A DNA stretch of 7,099 nt from Acidobacteriota bacterium (GCA_019352125.1 JABBNV010000030.1:425-7523); one strand, 5' to 3'. Positions 1-5,548 are shown, numbered from the stretch's first letter. The notes: a model not told the origin generated them from the sequence alone. A program made the numbers and translations.

Positions 1-1033
1 CAGGATCCGTACTAAATAGCCATCCGATGTACGGCGCCAACGCCAATAGCAGCACGCCCGTGAGCACCCCGGCACCCAGCCCCCACAGCACCAGTCGACG
101 AGTGAGCGCGTGGACCGCCGGAATGTTGTTGGCTCCTAGCTCCTTGCCAATGAGTGCCTGCGCCGCAATGGCCAAGGCGTCCAGGGCAAACGCCAGGAAG
201 CTGAAGACAGTCATGGCCAGCTGATGCGCCGCAAGATTGACCTGGCCTTGGGCGGTGGCCACCACCACAGTGGCCAGGATAGCCACTCGCAGGCTCAGGG
301 TACGCAGAAAGAGCCAGCCACCCGCCTTGCCTAAATGCAGTACCCCACCCCAATGCGGCCGCCACGAAACCCCGTGATTCTTGGCAGCCCGGCCAATCAT
401 GATCAGGTAGGCAACCGCCATTCCCCACTGCGCCACACTGGTCCCCAGCGCGGATCCGGTGACGGACATGCCCAGCGGGTAGACCAGGGCTGCATTCAAA
501 GCGATGTTTGCCGTGAAACCGATGCCAGCGACCACCAACGGCGTCCGCGTGTTCTGCAGACCTCGCAACACCCCGGCGGCCGCGAAAATCAACAGCATCG
601 CTGGTACCCCGGGCATGGACCACAGGAAGTACGCGGAGCCAAACGCGAGTACGCTGCCTTCGGCTCCCATCGAGTGCAGGAGCCGGTCACCCGCGAGCGC
701 ACCCACCACCCCAAGCCCGACGCCGAGTAGCGCCGCTAGCCATAACCCGTCACGCCCAGCGGCCAAGGCTTGCGGAATCTTACCCGCACCGAGCAATCGG
801 GCCACGGCAGGGGTAGTCGAATAAGCCAGAAAGACCAACAGCCCCACAGCAGTTTGCAGAATCGTCGCGGCCAGACCAACGCCAGCCAGCTCTGCCACCC
901 CTAGGTGGCCAACAATGGCCGAGTCGGCAAGGAGGAACAGGGGTTCCGCGATCAAGGCTCCCAGCGCGGGGACGGCAAGAGCCGGAATCTGCCTGCTCAG
1001 CGTCCCGCGAGGAATGGTGGCTCCTACCCCCAA
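1..1033 (-). CDS. MATE-family (DinF-like) multidrug/cation efflux transporter, 3' end outside window
   Basis: An inner-membrane antiporter of the MATE family, expected to export drugs or metabolites using a Na+ or H+ gradient. The frame is open for 344 codons and runs off the left edge; MATE proteins are usually about 440-460 residues, so roughly the last 100 are missing. It is hydrophobic throughout, with early segments at about residues 17-36, 50-72 and 97-116. DinF-branch signatures are LLADSAIVGHLG (34-45), RGLQNTRTP (157-165) and the AAHQLAMTVFSFL stretch (268-280) before QALIGKELGAN. An in-frame TGA lies upstream at about 1096-1098. The only usual start codon between it and the first conserved segment is TTG at 1033, which has no good ribosome binding site. 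That TTG overlaps the end of a well-translated small frame (1024-1155), so the gene is either translationally coupled to that frame or frameshifted at its 5' end. Family assignment is firm; the start is not. The substrate cannot be read from the sequence. Confidence 0.85.
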   Translation of the reverse strand, partial: MGVGATIPRGTLSRQIPALAVPALGALIAEPLFLLADSAIVGHLGVAELAGVGLAATILQTAVGLLVFLAYSTTPAVARLLGAGKIPQALAAGRDGLWLAALLGVGLGVVGALAGDRLLHSMGAEGSVLAFGSAYFLWSMPGVPAMLLIFAAAGVLRGLQNTRTPLVVAGIGFTANIALNAALVYPLGMSVTGSALGTSVAQWGMAVAYLIMIGRAAKNHGVSWRPHWGGVLHLGKAGGWLFLRTLSLRVAILATVVVATAQGQVNLAAHQLAMTVFSFLAFALDALAIAAQALIGKELGANNIPAVHALTRRLVLWGLGAGVLTGVLLLALAPYIGWLFSTDP

Positions 1034-1155
1034 TTTGCGGCTTCTGTCAGGCCCAGGGGGTGTCCGGCTGGATCCGGCAGCACCATCGACGTCTCACCGG
1101 GATCCGCGCCATCCTCGGTCACCATGGCCAGTCGGGCAATTGCTTCGGTGCTCAT
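1024..1155 (-). CDS. 43-aa leader peptide, or out-of-frame N-terminus of the MATE transporter
   Basis: A short frame beginning MSTEAIARLAMVTEDG and ending LTEAANWG before TAG. Its ATG has the best translation signal of the transporter region: CGAGGAG five bases upstream of the start. The product is acidic, non-hydrophobic and not recognised. Its stop lies inside the transporter start region: the TTG of the transporter (1031-1033) overlaps its last codons. One extra G in the G5 run (plus-strand C5 at 1027-1031) would join this frame to the transporter without a stop, giving a 60-70 residue hydrophilic N-terminus before the first membrane segment. Three readings remain: a coupling leader peptide, a real or artefactual one-base deletion, or programmed frameshifting. 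It starts 116 bases after the dnaB stop. Confidence 0.45.
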   Translation of the reverse strand: MSTEAIARLAMVTEDGADPGETSMVLPDPAGHPLGLTEAANWG

Positions 1156-1271
1156 GAGTTCTCCTCGTGAATGGTTGGGCACTACAGCCCCTCCGGTGCC
1201 AGCAACGGGCCACTTCGGGCCACCCAATTCTGTTCCGATAACCCAGTCTTCCGCCAAAGTGGGTGATGACG

Positions 1272-2654
1272 CTAGTAGCTGCCGCCGCCGTCGTCGCCCG
1301 CCATGTTGCTGAAGCGACTGTAGTGGCCCTGGAAGGCGACCACCATGGTCTTGGTGGGCCCGTTACGGTGCTTGGCAACAATCACGTCGGCCTCGCCCGC
1401 GCGGCTGGATTCCTTGTCATAAATGTCCTCGCGGTGCAGCAGGATCACCATGTCAGCGTCTTGCTCAATGCTGCCGGATTCACGAAGATCTGAAATCATT
1501 GGTTTCTTGTCCGTGCGCTGTTCCGAACCACGGTTCAGCTGCGAGAGCGCCACCACCGGCACTTGGAGTTCCTTGGCCAACAACTTCAAAGCACGGGAAA
1601 ATTCAGAGACTTCCTGCTGGCGCGATTCCACACGCTTCCCGGAGGACATGAGCTGCAAATAGTCCAGCACCACCAGCTTCAGGTCGTGCTGTTGCTTCAG
1701 CCGCCGGCACTTTGCACGGATTTCCATCAGGGACATATTGGGACTGTCATCGATGAACAGTGGCGCATCATTCATCCGCCCCATGGTGGTGGCAATTTTA
1801 GTCCACTGATCATCCTTGACCGTGCCCTTGCGCAAGTCCTGCAGACTGATGCTCGCCTCGGCAGAGAGCAGCCTCATGGCCAGCTCATTGCGGCCCATTT
1901 CCAGCGAGAAGATCACGGTGGCCAGGTTGTGCTTAATCGCTGCGGACCTGGCCCAGTCCAGCGCAAACGTGGATTTACCGACGGCGGGACGCGCGGCAAT
2001 CACGATCATCTGCCCGGGGTGCAGGCCGTTGGTCAGATCATCGAATTCGTAGAACCCGGTAGGAACCCCCGTCATCCCCTCGCCGCGGTGGCCGGACGCT
2101 TCAATCTCGTCCACCGTGGACTCCATGACGTCCTTGAGGGCAACGTAGTCCTCCGCAGTGCGGCGTTCCGCCACGGCGTACACCTCAGCCTGCGCCGCGT
2201 TGACAATGTCCTCCACCTCGCCGTCATTGCCATAGCCCAACTGCACAATCTTGGTGCCAGCGGTAACCAGTCGTCGCAGCACTGCACGTTCGGCCACAAT
2301 CTCCGCGTAAAAGCCAGCGTTGGCAGCCGTAGGAACTGACTGGATCAATTGGTGCAAGTAAGCAGGGCCCCCCACGCGGGAGATTTCTTGCCGCTTGGTC
2401 AGCTCATCCGCAACGGTCACAGCGTCCGCCGGTTCGCCACGACCATACAGGTCTACAATCGCCTCATAAATTGACTCGTGGGAGGGGCGGTAGAAATCAT
2501 TGCCGCGGATCACCTCTACAACGTCCGCAATCGCGTCCTTGGAGAGCATCATGCCGCCCAATACGCTCTGCTCTGCCACTAGATCCTGAGGCGGAGTGCG
2601 GGTGAGTTCACTCTCGCGAGGCGGTTCAGTCAGCTCGTGATGGCTTGCTGACAT
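1272..2654 (-). CDS. dnaB: Replicative DNA helicase DnaB
   Basis: The hexameric 5'-3' helicase that unwinds DNA at the replication fork, loaded at the origin and contacting primase. It has 460 residues, normal for an intein-free actinobacterial DnaB. The N-terminal domain (about 22-125, PPQDLVAEQSVLGGMML onward) is followed by a linker and the RecA-like ATPase domain (about 195-450). Visible motifs are Walker A ARPAVGKS (221-228), FSLEM (249-253), Walker B LVVLDYLQL (327-335), the H3 region ending SQLNRG (371-376), and DLRESGSIEQDADMV (389-403). The arginine-containing AKHRNGPTKT (427-436) lies near the end. No intein interrupts the P-loop, unlike many mycobacterial DnaB proteins. ATG was chosen because AAAGGGG lies seven bases upstream. 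The C-terminus ends in a short acidic/glycine tail (AGDDGGGSY). A candidate promoter and DnaA-box-like sites lie upstream. Confidence 0.98.
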   Translation of the reverse strand: MSASHHELTEPPRESELTRTPPQDLVAEQSVLGGMMLSKDAIADVVEVIRGNDFYRPSHESIYEAIVDLYGRGEPADAVTVADELTKRQEISRVGGPAYLHQLIQSVPTAANAGFYAEIVAERAVLRRLVTAGTKIVQLGYGNDGEVEDIVNAAQAEVYAVAERRTAEDYVALKDVMESTVDEIEASGHRGEGMTGVPTGFYEFDDLTNGLHPGQMIVIAARPAVGKSTFALDWARSAAIKHNLATVIFSLEMGRNELAMRLLSAEASISLQDLRKGTVKDDQWTKIATTMGRMNDAPLFIDDSPNMSLMEIRAKCRRLKQQHDLKLVVLDYLQLMSSGKRVESRQQEVSEFSRALKLLAKELQVPVVALSQLNRGSEQRTDKKPMISDLRESGSIEQDADMVILLHREDIYDKESSRAGEADVIVAKHRNGPTKTMVVAFQGHYSRFSNMAGDDGGGSY

Positions 2655-2691
2655 CGAGTGCCCCTTTCGGCCCGTGGAGAGATACCTCGCA

Positions 2692-2720
2692 AGGCTAGTT
2701 CACCTATTCATTCTGACCAA
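2692..2720 (-). promoter_or_regulatory. Candidate dnaB promoter
   Basis: Reading on the minus strand, TTGGTC (2720-2715) is followed after exactly 17 bases by TAGCCT (2697-2692), which fits the actinobacterial TANNNT -10 pattern. The -35 matches the consensus in only its first three bases. Transcription would begin near 2685, leaving a leader of about 30 bases that contains the AAAGGGG ribosome binding site. This is a pattern match only. Confidence 0.35.
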
Positions 2721-2739
2721 GCTCACTATCCACCATCCC

Positions 2740-2748
2740 TGTGGATAA
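2740..2748 (-). promoter_or_regulatory. DnaA box, perfect TTATCCACA
   Basis: The plus strand reads TGTGGATAA, the exact complement of the consensus DnaA box TTATCCACA. It lies 20 bases upstream of the candidate dnaB -35 element and is the first of several DnaA-like sites between 2740 and 2896. Binding is inferred from the match. Confidence 0.6.
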
Positions 2749-2750
2749 CG

Positions 2751-2779
2751 TGTGCACAGCTTGGCCTATCTTGTGCACA
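2751..2779. repeat. Tandem TGTGCACA palindromes 21 bp apart
   Basis: The self-complementary octamer TGTGCACA occurs at 2751-2758 and 2772-2779, so the centres are 21 bp apart, about two helical turns on the same DNA face. Both copies continue into AG. The second lies inside TTGTGCACA, a weak DnaA-box variant with two differences from TTATCCACA. The pair sits between two perfect DnaA boxes and could be lower-affinity DnaA sites or sites for another dimeric regulator. Confidence 0.45.
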
Positions 2780-2794
2780 GTCTGGGCATAAGGC

Positions 2795-2803
2795 TGTGGA
2801 CAA
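2795..2803 (-). promoter_or_regulatory. DnaA box, perfect TTGTCCACA
   Basis: The plus strand reads TGTGGACAA, the complement of TTGTCCACA, the form of the DnaA box preferred in high-GC actinobacteria such as Streptomyces. It has the same orientation as the box at 2740 and lies 55 bp from it. Confidence 0.6.
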
Positions 2804-2879
2804 GAAAGAGTTCACTCTGCAAATATGCTTCTGACCTGCAGTTATATTGGAGGGAGCTTGTGGAGGAAAAGTTTATTGT

Positions 2880-2903
2880 CCCAACCTTCATCCACAGGTT
2901 GGG
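2880..2903. promoter_or_regulatory. DnaA-like box TCATCCACA inside an 8-bp inverted repeat
   Basis: CCCAACCT (2880-2887) and AGGTTGGG (2896-2903) are perfect inverted repeats around an eight-base centre. TCATCCACA (2888-2896), one base from TTATCCACA, occupies the centre and runs into the right arm. Immediately downstream TGTTGACAACA (2904-2914) is another perfect odd palindrome. The arrangement looks like an operator, but the binding protein cannot be named. Confidence 0.4.
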
Positions 2904-3036
2904 TGTTGACAACATGTGGGTACGGCACTAGTGGCCAGCGAGAGTCAACTCTGAGATATGCTTCACGTGTGACATAAACCACACTGATTTTGGGCGGTCC
3001 CGTCCATACATATTCCAATAACTACATATACCCAGT

Positions 3037-3072
3037 GCGGGAACCCCGGCACGTATGCCGCTGCGTTCCCGC
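3037..3072. other. Strong two-part hairpin in the dnaB upstream region
   Basis: GCGGGAAC (3037-3044) pairs perfectly with GTTCCCGC (3065-3072). Inside, CGGCA (3047-3051) pairs with TGCCG (3056-3060) around the loop CGTA, leaving a small internal loop (CC opposite CTGC). No T-run follows on either strand and the flanking genes point away from each other, so a terminator is not expected. It could be part of an untranslated RNA or a DNA-level structural site. Confidence 0.45.
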
Positions 3073-3162
3073 GTGGGGCACCCGCCACTCAGTACCTCCG
3101 CAAATACCGGTACCTACATGGGCGCGTTTTCCCGGCCTGTATCGCAGCTTGCACTAGTGGCA

Positions 3163-3175
3163 TAGGCTCTCTACA
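3163..3175 (+). promoter_or_regulatory. TANNNT -10 six bases from ATG: probable leaderless start
   Basis: TAGGCT (3163-3168) ends six bases before the ATG at 3175, and there is no Shine-Dalgarno sequence in the preceding 20 bases. In actinobacteria this spacing places the transcription start at or next to the start codon, giving a leaderless mRNA. No good -35 is seen at 17-19 bases. Confidence 0.45.
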
Positions 3176-3651
3176 TGGACTGGTACATTGTGGTGGTAGT
3201 TGTGGTGGCCGGTATAGCGCTCATCACTTGGGCTCTGCGTGCAGGGCGATCGCATGGAGCGGGTCTCTCCGAAGCTGATAAATACCAACGTCACCTCGCA
3301 CAGCTGGCTCAGAAGCACAATCAGGAGCAGGTAGCCCGGGCTCTGGCGCTCAAACCTGCGCACCCTGCGGGACGAACCGGCTACTCGGCCAGTGGCGCCT
3401 TCCGTACCTCCCCTGCACAGGGACAGAACGAGACGCACGGCCAGAACCTTCCCGGGACACATCAGCAGCCCATGCGGATGGCCAGTGGGCAAGGGTCACA
3501 GCAACAGGCTGGCCAGCAGCTCAACCCAGCCCTCCTAGCCCAGCTTCGCCAGCTGCGAGCCAACGGCCAGCAGGTGGCAGCTATCAAGTTGCTCCGGCAG
3601 CAAACGGGCCTGGGACTGCTCGAGGCCAAACAGTTTACGGACCGTCTCTAA
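3175..3651 (+). CDS. Small membrane-anchored protein with L7/L12-like C-terminal segment
   Basis: A 158-residue protein not recognised by name. Residues 4-21 (YIVVVVVVAGIALITWAL) form one membrane anchor. Basic residues follow it (RAGR), favouring a cytoplasmic C-terminal part. A short helical region (31-60, SEADKYQRHLAQLAQKHNQE) leads into a long Gln/Gly/Pro/His-rich disordered linker (about 62-116). The end (about 117-158) contains QVAAIKLLRQQTGLGLLEAK, which closely follows the pattern of the ribosomal protein L7/L12 C-terminal domain (VAVIK.VR..TGLGLKEAK), the surface that contacts translation factors. The L7/L12 N-terminal dimerisation domain is absent, so this is not rplL. The gene stands alone, diverging from dnaB and converging on rplI, with a probable leaderless start. 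A role linking membrane and translation is speculation from the domain match. Confidence 0.8.
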   Translation: MDWYIVVVVVVAGIALITWALRAGRSHGAGLSEADKYQRHLAQLAQKHNQEQVARALALKPAHPAGRTGYSASGAFRTSPAQGQNETHGQNLPGTHQQPMRMASGQGSQQQAGQQLNPALLAQLRQLRANGQQVAAIKLLRQQTGLGLLEAKQFTDRL

Positions 3652-3685
3652 CCTCCGGCAGCCCCCAAACCCTCCCGCGGCGGCG

Positions 3686-3749
3686 AAACCCACGCAAACG
3701 GACCAAACCCATGGCCGTGCCCCGGTGTTTGGTCCGTTTGCGTGGGTTT
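3686..3749. terminator. 23-bp perfect inverted repeat between convergent genes (possible bidirectional terminator)
   Basis: The arm at 3686-3708 (starting AAACCCACGC) is exactly complementary to the arm at 3727-3749 (ending GCGTGGGTTT), with an 18-base centre. It lies 35 bases after the stop of the upstream plus-strand gene and before the rplI terminator, so it may end transcription from the left. The arms are much longer than a usual intrinsic terminator and only TTT follows, so an RNase III-type processing target or a repeat element is also possible. Confidence 0.5.
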
Positions 3750-3791
3750 GAGCGAACTAGTCCGGCCCACGCCCAAGAAGTTGGCACAACA

Positions 3792-3827
3792 AAAGGGCCC
3801 CGAAGCCGTCATGGCTCGGGACCCTTT
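3792..3827 (-). terminator. Intrinsic terminator of the rpsF-ssb-rpsR-rplI operon
   Basis: On the minus strand, AAAGGGTCCCGAGCC and GGCTTCGGGGCCCTTT form a long stem around a five-base loop (ATGAC), with one mismatch and one bulge. TTTTGTTGT follows immediately. It begins 19 bases after the rplI stop codon. The GC-rich stem with a T-tail is the classical rho-independent form. Confidence 0.8.
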
Positions 3828-3845
3828 AGCTAGTCAGTGACGAAA

Positions 3846-4295
3846 TTACTTCGAAACGACATCCAACTCGATGGTGGCGGAAACGTCGTCGTGCAGACGA
3901 ACGTTGGCCTGGTACGAGCCGAGGGACTTGATGTGCGCCGGCAGTTCAACCTTGCGCTTATCGATGCTGCCTAGGCCAGCGGCCTCCACAGCTTTTGCCA
4001 CATCTTCGGCCTTGACGGTTCCAAAGAGGCGGCCACTTTCACCGGCCTGTACAACCAGCTTGACCGGTTTAGCGGTCAATGCTTTAGCCTGAGCCTGTGC
4101 AGCCTCAACGGATGCGTGAGCACGAGCAGCGCGAGCAGCCTTGATGGACTCAACCTGCTTCTCGCCGCCCTTGCTCCAGGTCAGGGCGAAGCCGCGGGGC
4201 AGCAGGAAGTTACGTGCGTAACCGTCCTTTACCTCAACAACATCGCCTGCGGCACCGAGACCGGTGACTTCGTGGGTCAAAATGAGCTTTGCCAT
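3846..4295 (-). CDS. rplI: 50S ribosomal protein L9
   Basis: L9 binds 23S rRNA near the base of the L1 stalk and stabilises the ribosome with two domains held apart by a long helix. The 149 residues match the usual length. The N-terminal RNA-binding domain carries VKDGYARNFLLPRG (22-35). The central helix is Ala/Gln/Lys-rich (about 42-74). The C-terminal domain has GESGRLFGTVKAEDVAKAV (85-103) and ends at VVSK. The ATG is preceded by AAGGGAGAGAG, and the frame starts 20 bases after the rpsR stop, so it is translated from the same mRNA. It is the last gene of the operon, followed by a strong terminator. Confidence 0.98.
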   Translation of the reverse strand: MAKLILTHEVTGLGAAGDVVEVKDGYARNFLLPRGFALTWSKGGEKQVESIKAARAARAHASVEAAQAQAKALTAKPVKLVVQAGESGRLFGTVKAEDVAKAVEAAGLGSIDKRKVELPAHIKSLGSYQANVRLHDDVSATIELDVVSK

Positions 4296-4315
4296 GTTTT
4301 TACTCTCTCCCTTGC

Positions 4316-4555
4316 TTAGCCGCGGCCAGCGCCGGAGTAGGGCAGCAGTGCAACTTCGCGGGCATTCTTGATTGCCTGAGCGATTTTGCGCTGCTCCTGA
4401 ACGGTTACACCCGTGACGCGACGCGCACGGATCTTTCCACGGTCAGAGATGAACTTGCGCAGCAATGCTACGTCCTTGTAGTCGATGACGGTGACGTCAG
4501 CGGCCTTCAAGGGATTGGACTTTGGTTTGGGCTTACGGAGTTCAGCCTTAGCCAT
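4316..4555 (-). CDS. rpsR: 30S ribosomal protein S18 (cysteine-free form)
   Basis: S18 pairs with S6 and binds the central domain of 16S rRNA on the 30S platform. The 79-residue product has the family core IDYKDVALLRKFISDRGKIRARRVTG (24-49) and ends NAREVALLPYSGAGRG. It contains no cysteine, so it is the zinc-independent form; the rpsR copy in the equivalent mycobacterial operon typically carries zinc-binding cysteines. AAGGAG lies seven bases upstream of ATG. That site lies within the self-complementary GGAGCTCC and can also pair with an upstream GCTCC. Confidence 0.97.
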   Translation of the reverse strand: MAKAELRKPKPKSNPLKAADVTVIDYKDVALLRKFISDRGKIRARRVTGVTVQEQRKIAQAIKNAREVALLPYSGAGRG

Positions 4556-4646
4556 CGTGGAGCTCCTTAGTATTCGTGGAGCCCGTGGAGATTACCCCAC
4601 GGGATGGAGTTCGACGGCGGTTGCCGTCTTGTATTGCTGGTGAGAC
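4556..4646 (-). other. ssb-rpsR intercistronic region with three potential hairpins
   Basis: In transcript order: GACGGC-AACC-GCCGTC (4628-4613), a six-bp stem with a tetraloop; CCCGTGG-GGTAATCT-CCACGGG (4603-4582), a seven-bp stem; and GCTCC (4582-4578) able to pair with GGAGC (4566-4562), which overlaps the rpsR ribosome binding site. The first two are perfect. No T-run follows, so they are more likely processing or translation-control structures than terminators. TCGTGGAGC (plus strand) is directly repeated at 4555-4563 and 4574-4582. Confidence 0.5.
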
Positions 4647-5186
4647 TTAGAAAGGGGGCTCGGAATTGTCCGGGCCGCTGCCCCAACCCGAGGATCCACC
4701 CGACGGTGTTGCCCACGGATCTTCGGCAGGTGCCGACTGACCTTGGCCGCCACCCCAGCTTCCGCCGGAGTTTCCGCCACCAGAGTTTCCTCCACCAAAG
4801 TTGCCGCCAGCGCCGCCGGAGCGTTGCGTGCGGTTGATCTTTGCGGTGGCGTAACGAAGTGAGGGGCCGATTTCGTCGACCTCCAACTCCATGACGGTGC
4901 GCTTTTCGCCCTCTTTAGTCTCGTAGGTACGGGACTTCAATCGGCCGCTAACAAGCACGCGGGTTCCCTTCGTCAGGGACTCCGCAACGTTCTCAGCTGC
5001 CTCACGCCATACGGACGCGCGCAGAAACAGGGTTTCCCCGTCCTTCCACTCGTTCGACTGGCGATCAAAGGTCCTGGGAGTAGAAGCAACGGTGAAGTTG
5101 GCTACTGCCGATCCGCTGGGTGTAAACCGCAGTTCCGGGTCATTGGTGAGATTACCAATGACGGTGATAGTAGTTTCGCCTGCCAT
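4647..5186 (-). CDS. ssb: Single-stranded DNA-binding protein SSB
   Basis: A homotetrameric protein that coats single-stranded DNA in replication, repair and recombination, and recruits partners through its C-terminal tip. Residues 1-112 form the OB fold (MAGETTITVIGNLTNDPELRF at the start; FLRASVWREAAENVAESL at 54-71; LVSGRLKSRTYE at 78-89). The tail (about 123-172) is Gly/Ser/Asn/Trp-rich with the short repeat GGGNSGGGNSGG, and the acidic-hydrophobic tip is DNSEPPF (173-179). At 179 residues it is typical of the long actinobacterial SSB. AAAAGGAG six bases upstream supports the ATG. It lies 53 bases after rpsF and 91 before rpsR in one operon. Confidence 0.98.
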   Translation of the reverse strand: MAGETTITVIGNLTNDPELRFTPSGSAVANFTVASTPRTFDRQSNEWKDGETLFLRASVWREAAENVAESLTKGTRVLVSGRLKSRTYETKEGEKRTVMELEVDEIGPSLRYATAKINRTQRSGGAGGNFGGGNSGGGNSGGSWGGGQGQSAPAEDPWATPSGGSSGWGSGPDNSEPPF

Positions 5187-5239
5187 CTACTGCTCCTTTT
5201 CGTTCCTACAGGTGAAGATTGGAAAACGTAGTGACGGAA

Positions 5240-5545
5240 TTACTCCGCGACTACCTTCTGGTCCTCGGGGCGGATGATCTTGGTGCGCAAGATGGTCTCG
5301 GTGAGGCTCAACTGGCGGTCAAGTTCCTGAGTGGTAGCAGGCTCAGCGGTGAAGTTCACCACTGCGTAGATACCTTCAGCTTTTTTCTTGATTTCGTAGG
5401 CCAAACGACGACGGCCCCAGATGTCTACCTTGTCGACGGTTCCGCCGTCTTTGGTGATGACACTCAGGAACTTCTGAAGTGTTGGCTCAACGGTACGCTC
5501 ATCTACCTCTGGGTCGATGATGACCATCAATTCGTAAGGACGCAT
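5240..5545 (-). CDS. rpsF: 30S ribosomal protein S6
   Basis: S6 binds S18 and 16S rRNA in the 30S platform. The 101-residue product begins MRPYELMVIIDPEVDERTV and has IWGRRRLAYEIKKKAEGIY (42-60), the family core. A GTG four codons upstream (5557) is open in frame, but it overlaps the AAAGGAGGTGG ribosome binding site. The ATG at 5545, eleven bases beyond GGAGG, gives the normal S6 N-terminus and is preferred. It is the first gene of the operon; the leader can fold to mask the ribosome binding site. Confidence 0.97.
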   Translation of the reverse strand: MRPYELMVIIDPEVDERTVEPTLQKFLSVITKDGGTVDKVDIWGRRRLAYEIKKKAEGIYAVVNFTAEPATTQELDRQLSLTETILRTKIIRPEDQKVVAE

Positions 5546-5548
5546 ATG

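Larger units (their letters stand above)
2655..3174. other. 520-bp divergent intergenic region between dnaB and the small membrane protein
   Basis: No convincing coding frame is present. The dnaB-proximal half (2655-2915) holds a candidate dnaB promoter, four DnaA-like sites and small palindromes. AGAGTCAACTCT (2941-2952) is a further short inverted repeat. The stretch around 3005-3031 (ATACATATT, CTACATATA) is distinctly AT-rich against its surroundings. It is followed by a strong hairpin (3037-3072) and the palindrome TACCGGTA. The nonamer ATATGCTTC appears twice, at 2823-2831 and near 2956. DnaA boxes plus an AT-rich patch resemble an origin, but no dnaA or dnaN gene flanks it. Confidence 0.6.

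Noticed and set aside
12..623. A 203-codon minus-strand frame inside the transporter gene
   Set aside because: Its product is Gly/Arg/His-rich with no family pattern. The adjacent frame gives a clear hydrophobic MATE protein.
1563..2339. A 258-codon plus-strand frame opposite dnaB
   Set aside because: It is antisense to the conserved ATPase region of dnaB, and its composition follows from the dnaB codons.
2858..2977. A 39-codon plus-strand frame starting TTG after GGAGGG
   Set aside because: Only a weak start signal. It overlaps the DnaA-like box and palindromes and has no recognisable protein character.
2655..3174. Chromosomal origin of replication
   Set aside because: DnaA boxes and an AT-rich patch are present, but oriC in these bacteria normally lies by dnaA-dnaN, neither of which is here, and the boxes are few. 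Kept as a regulatory or titration site.
3154..3492. A 112-codon minus-strand frame opposite the L7/L12-like gene
   Set aside because: Antisense to a gene with a clear membrane anchor and conserved C-terminal motif; no support of its own.
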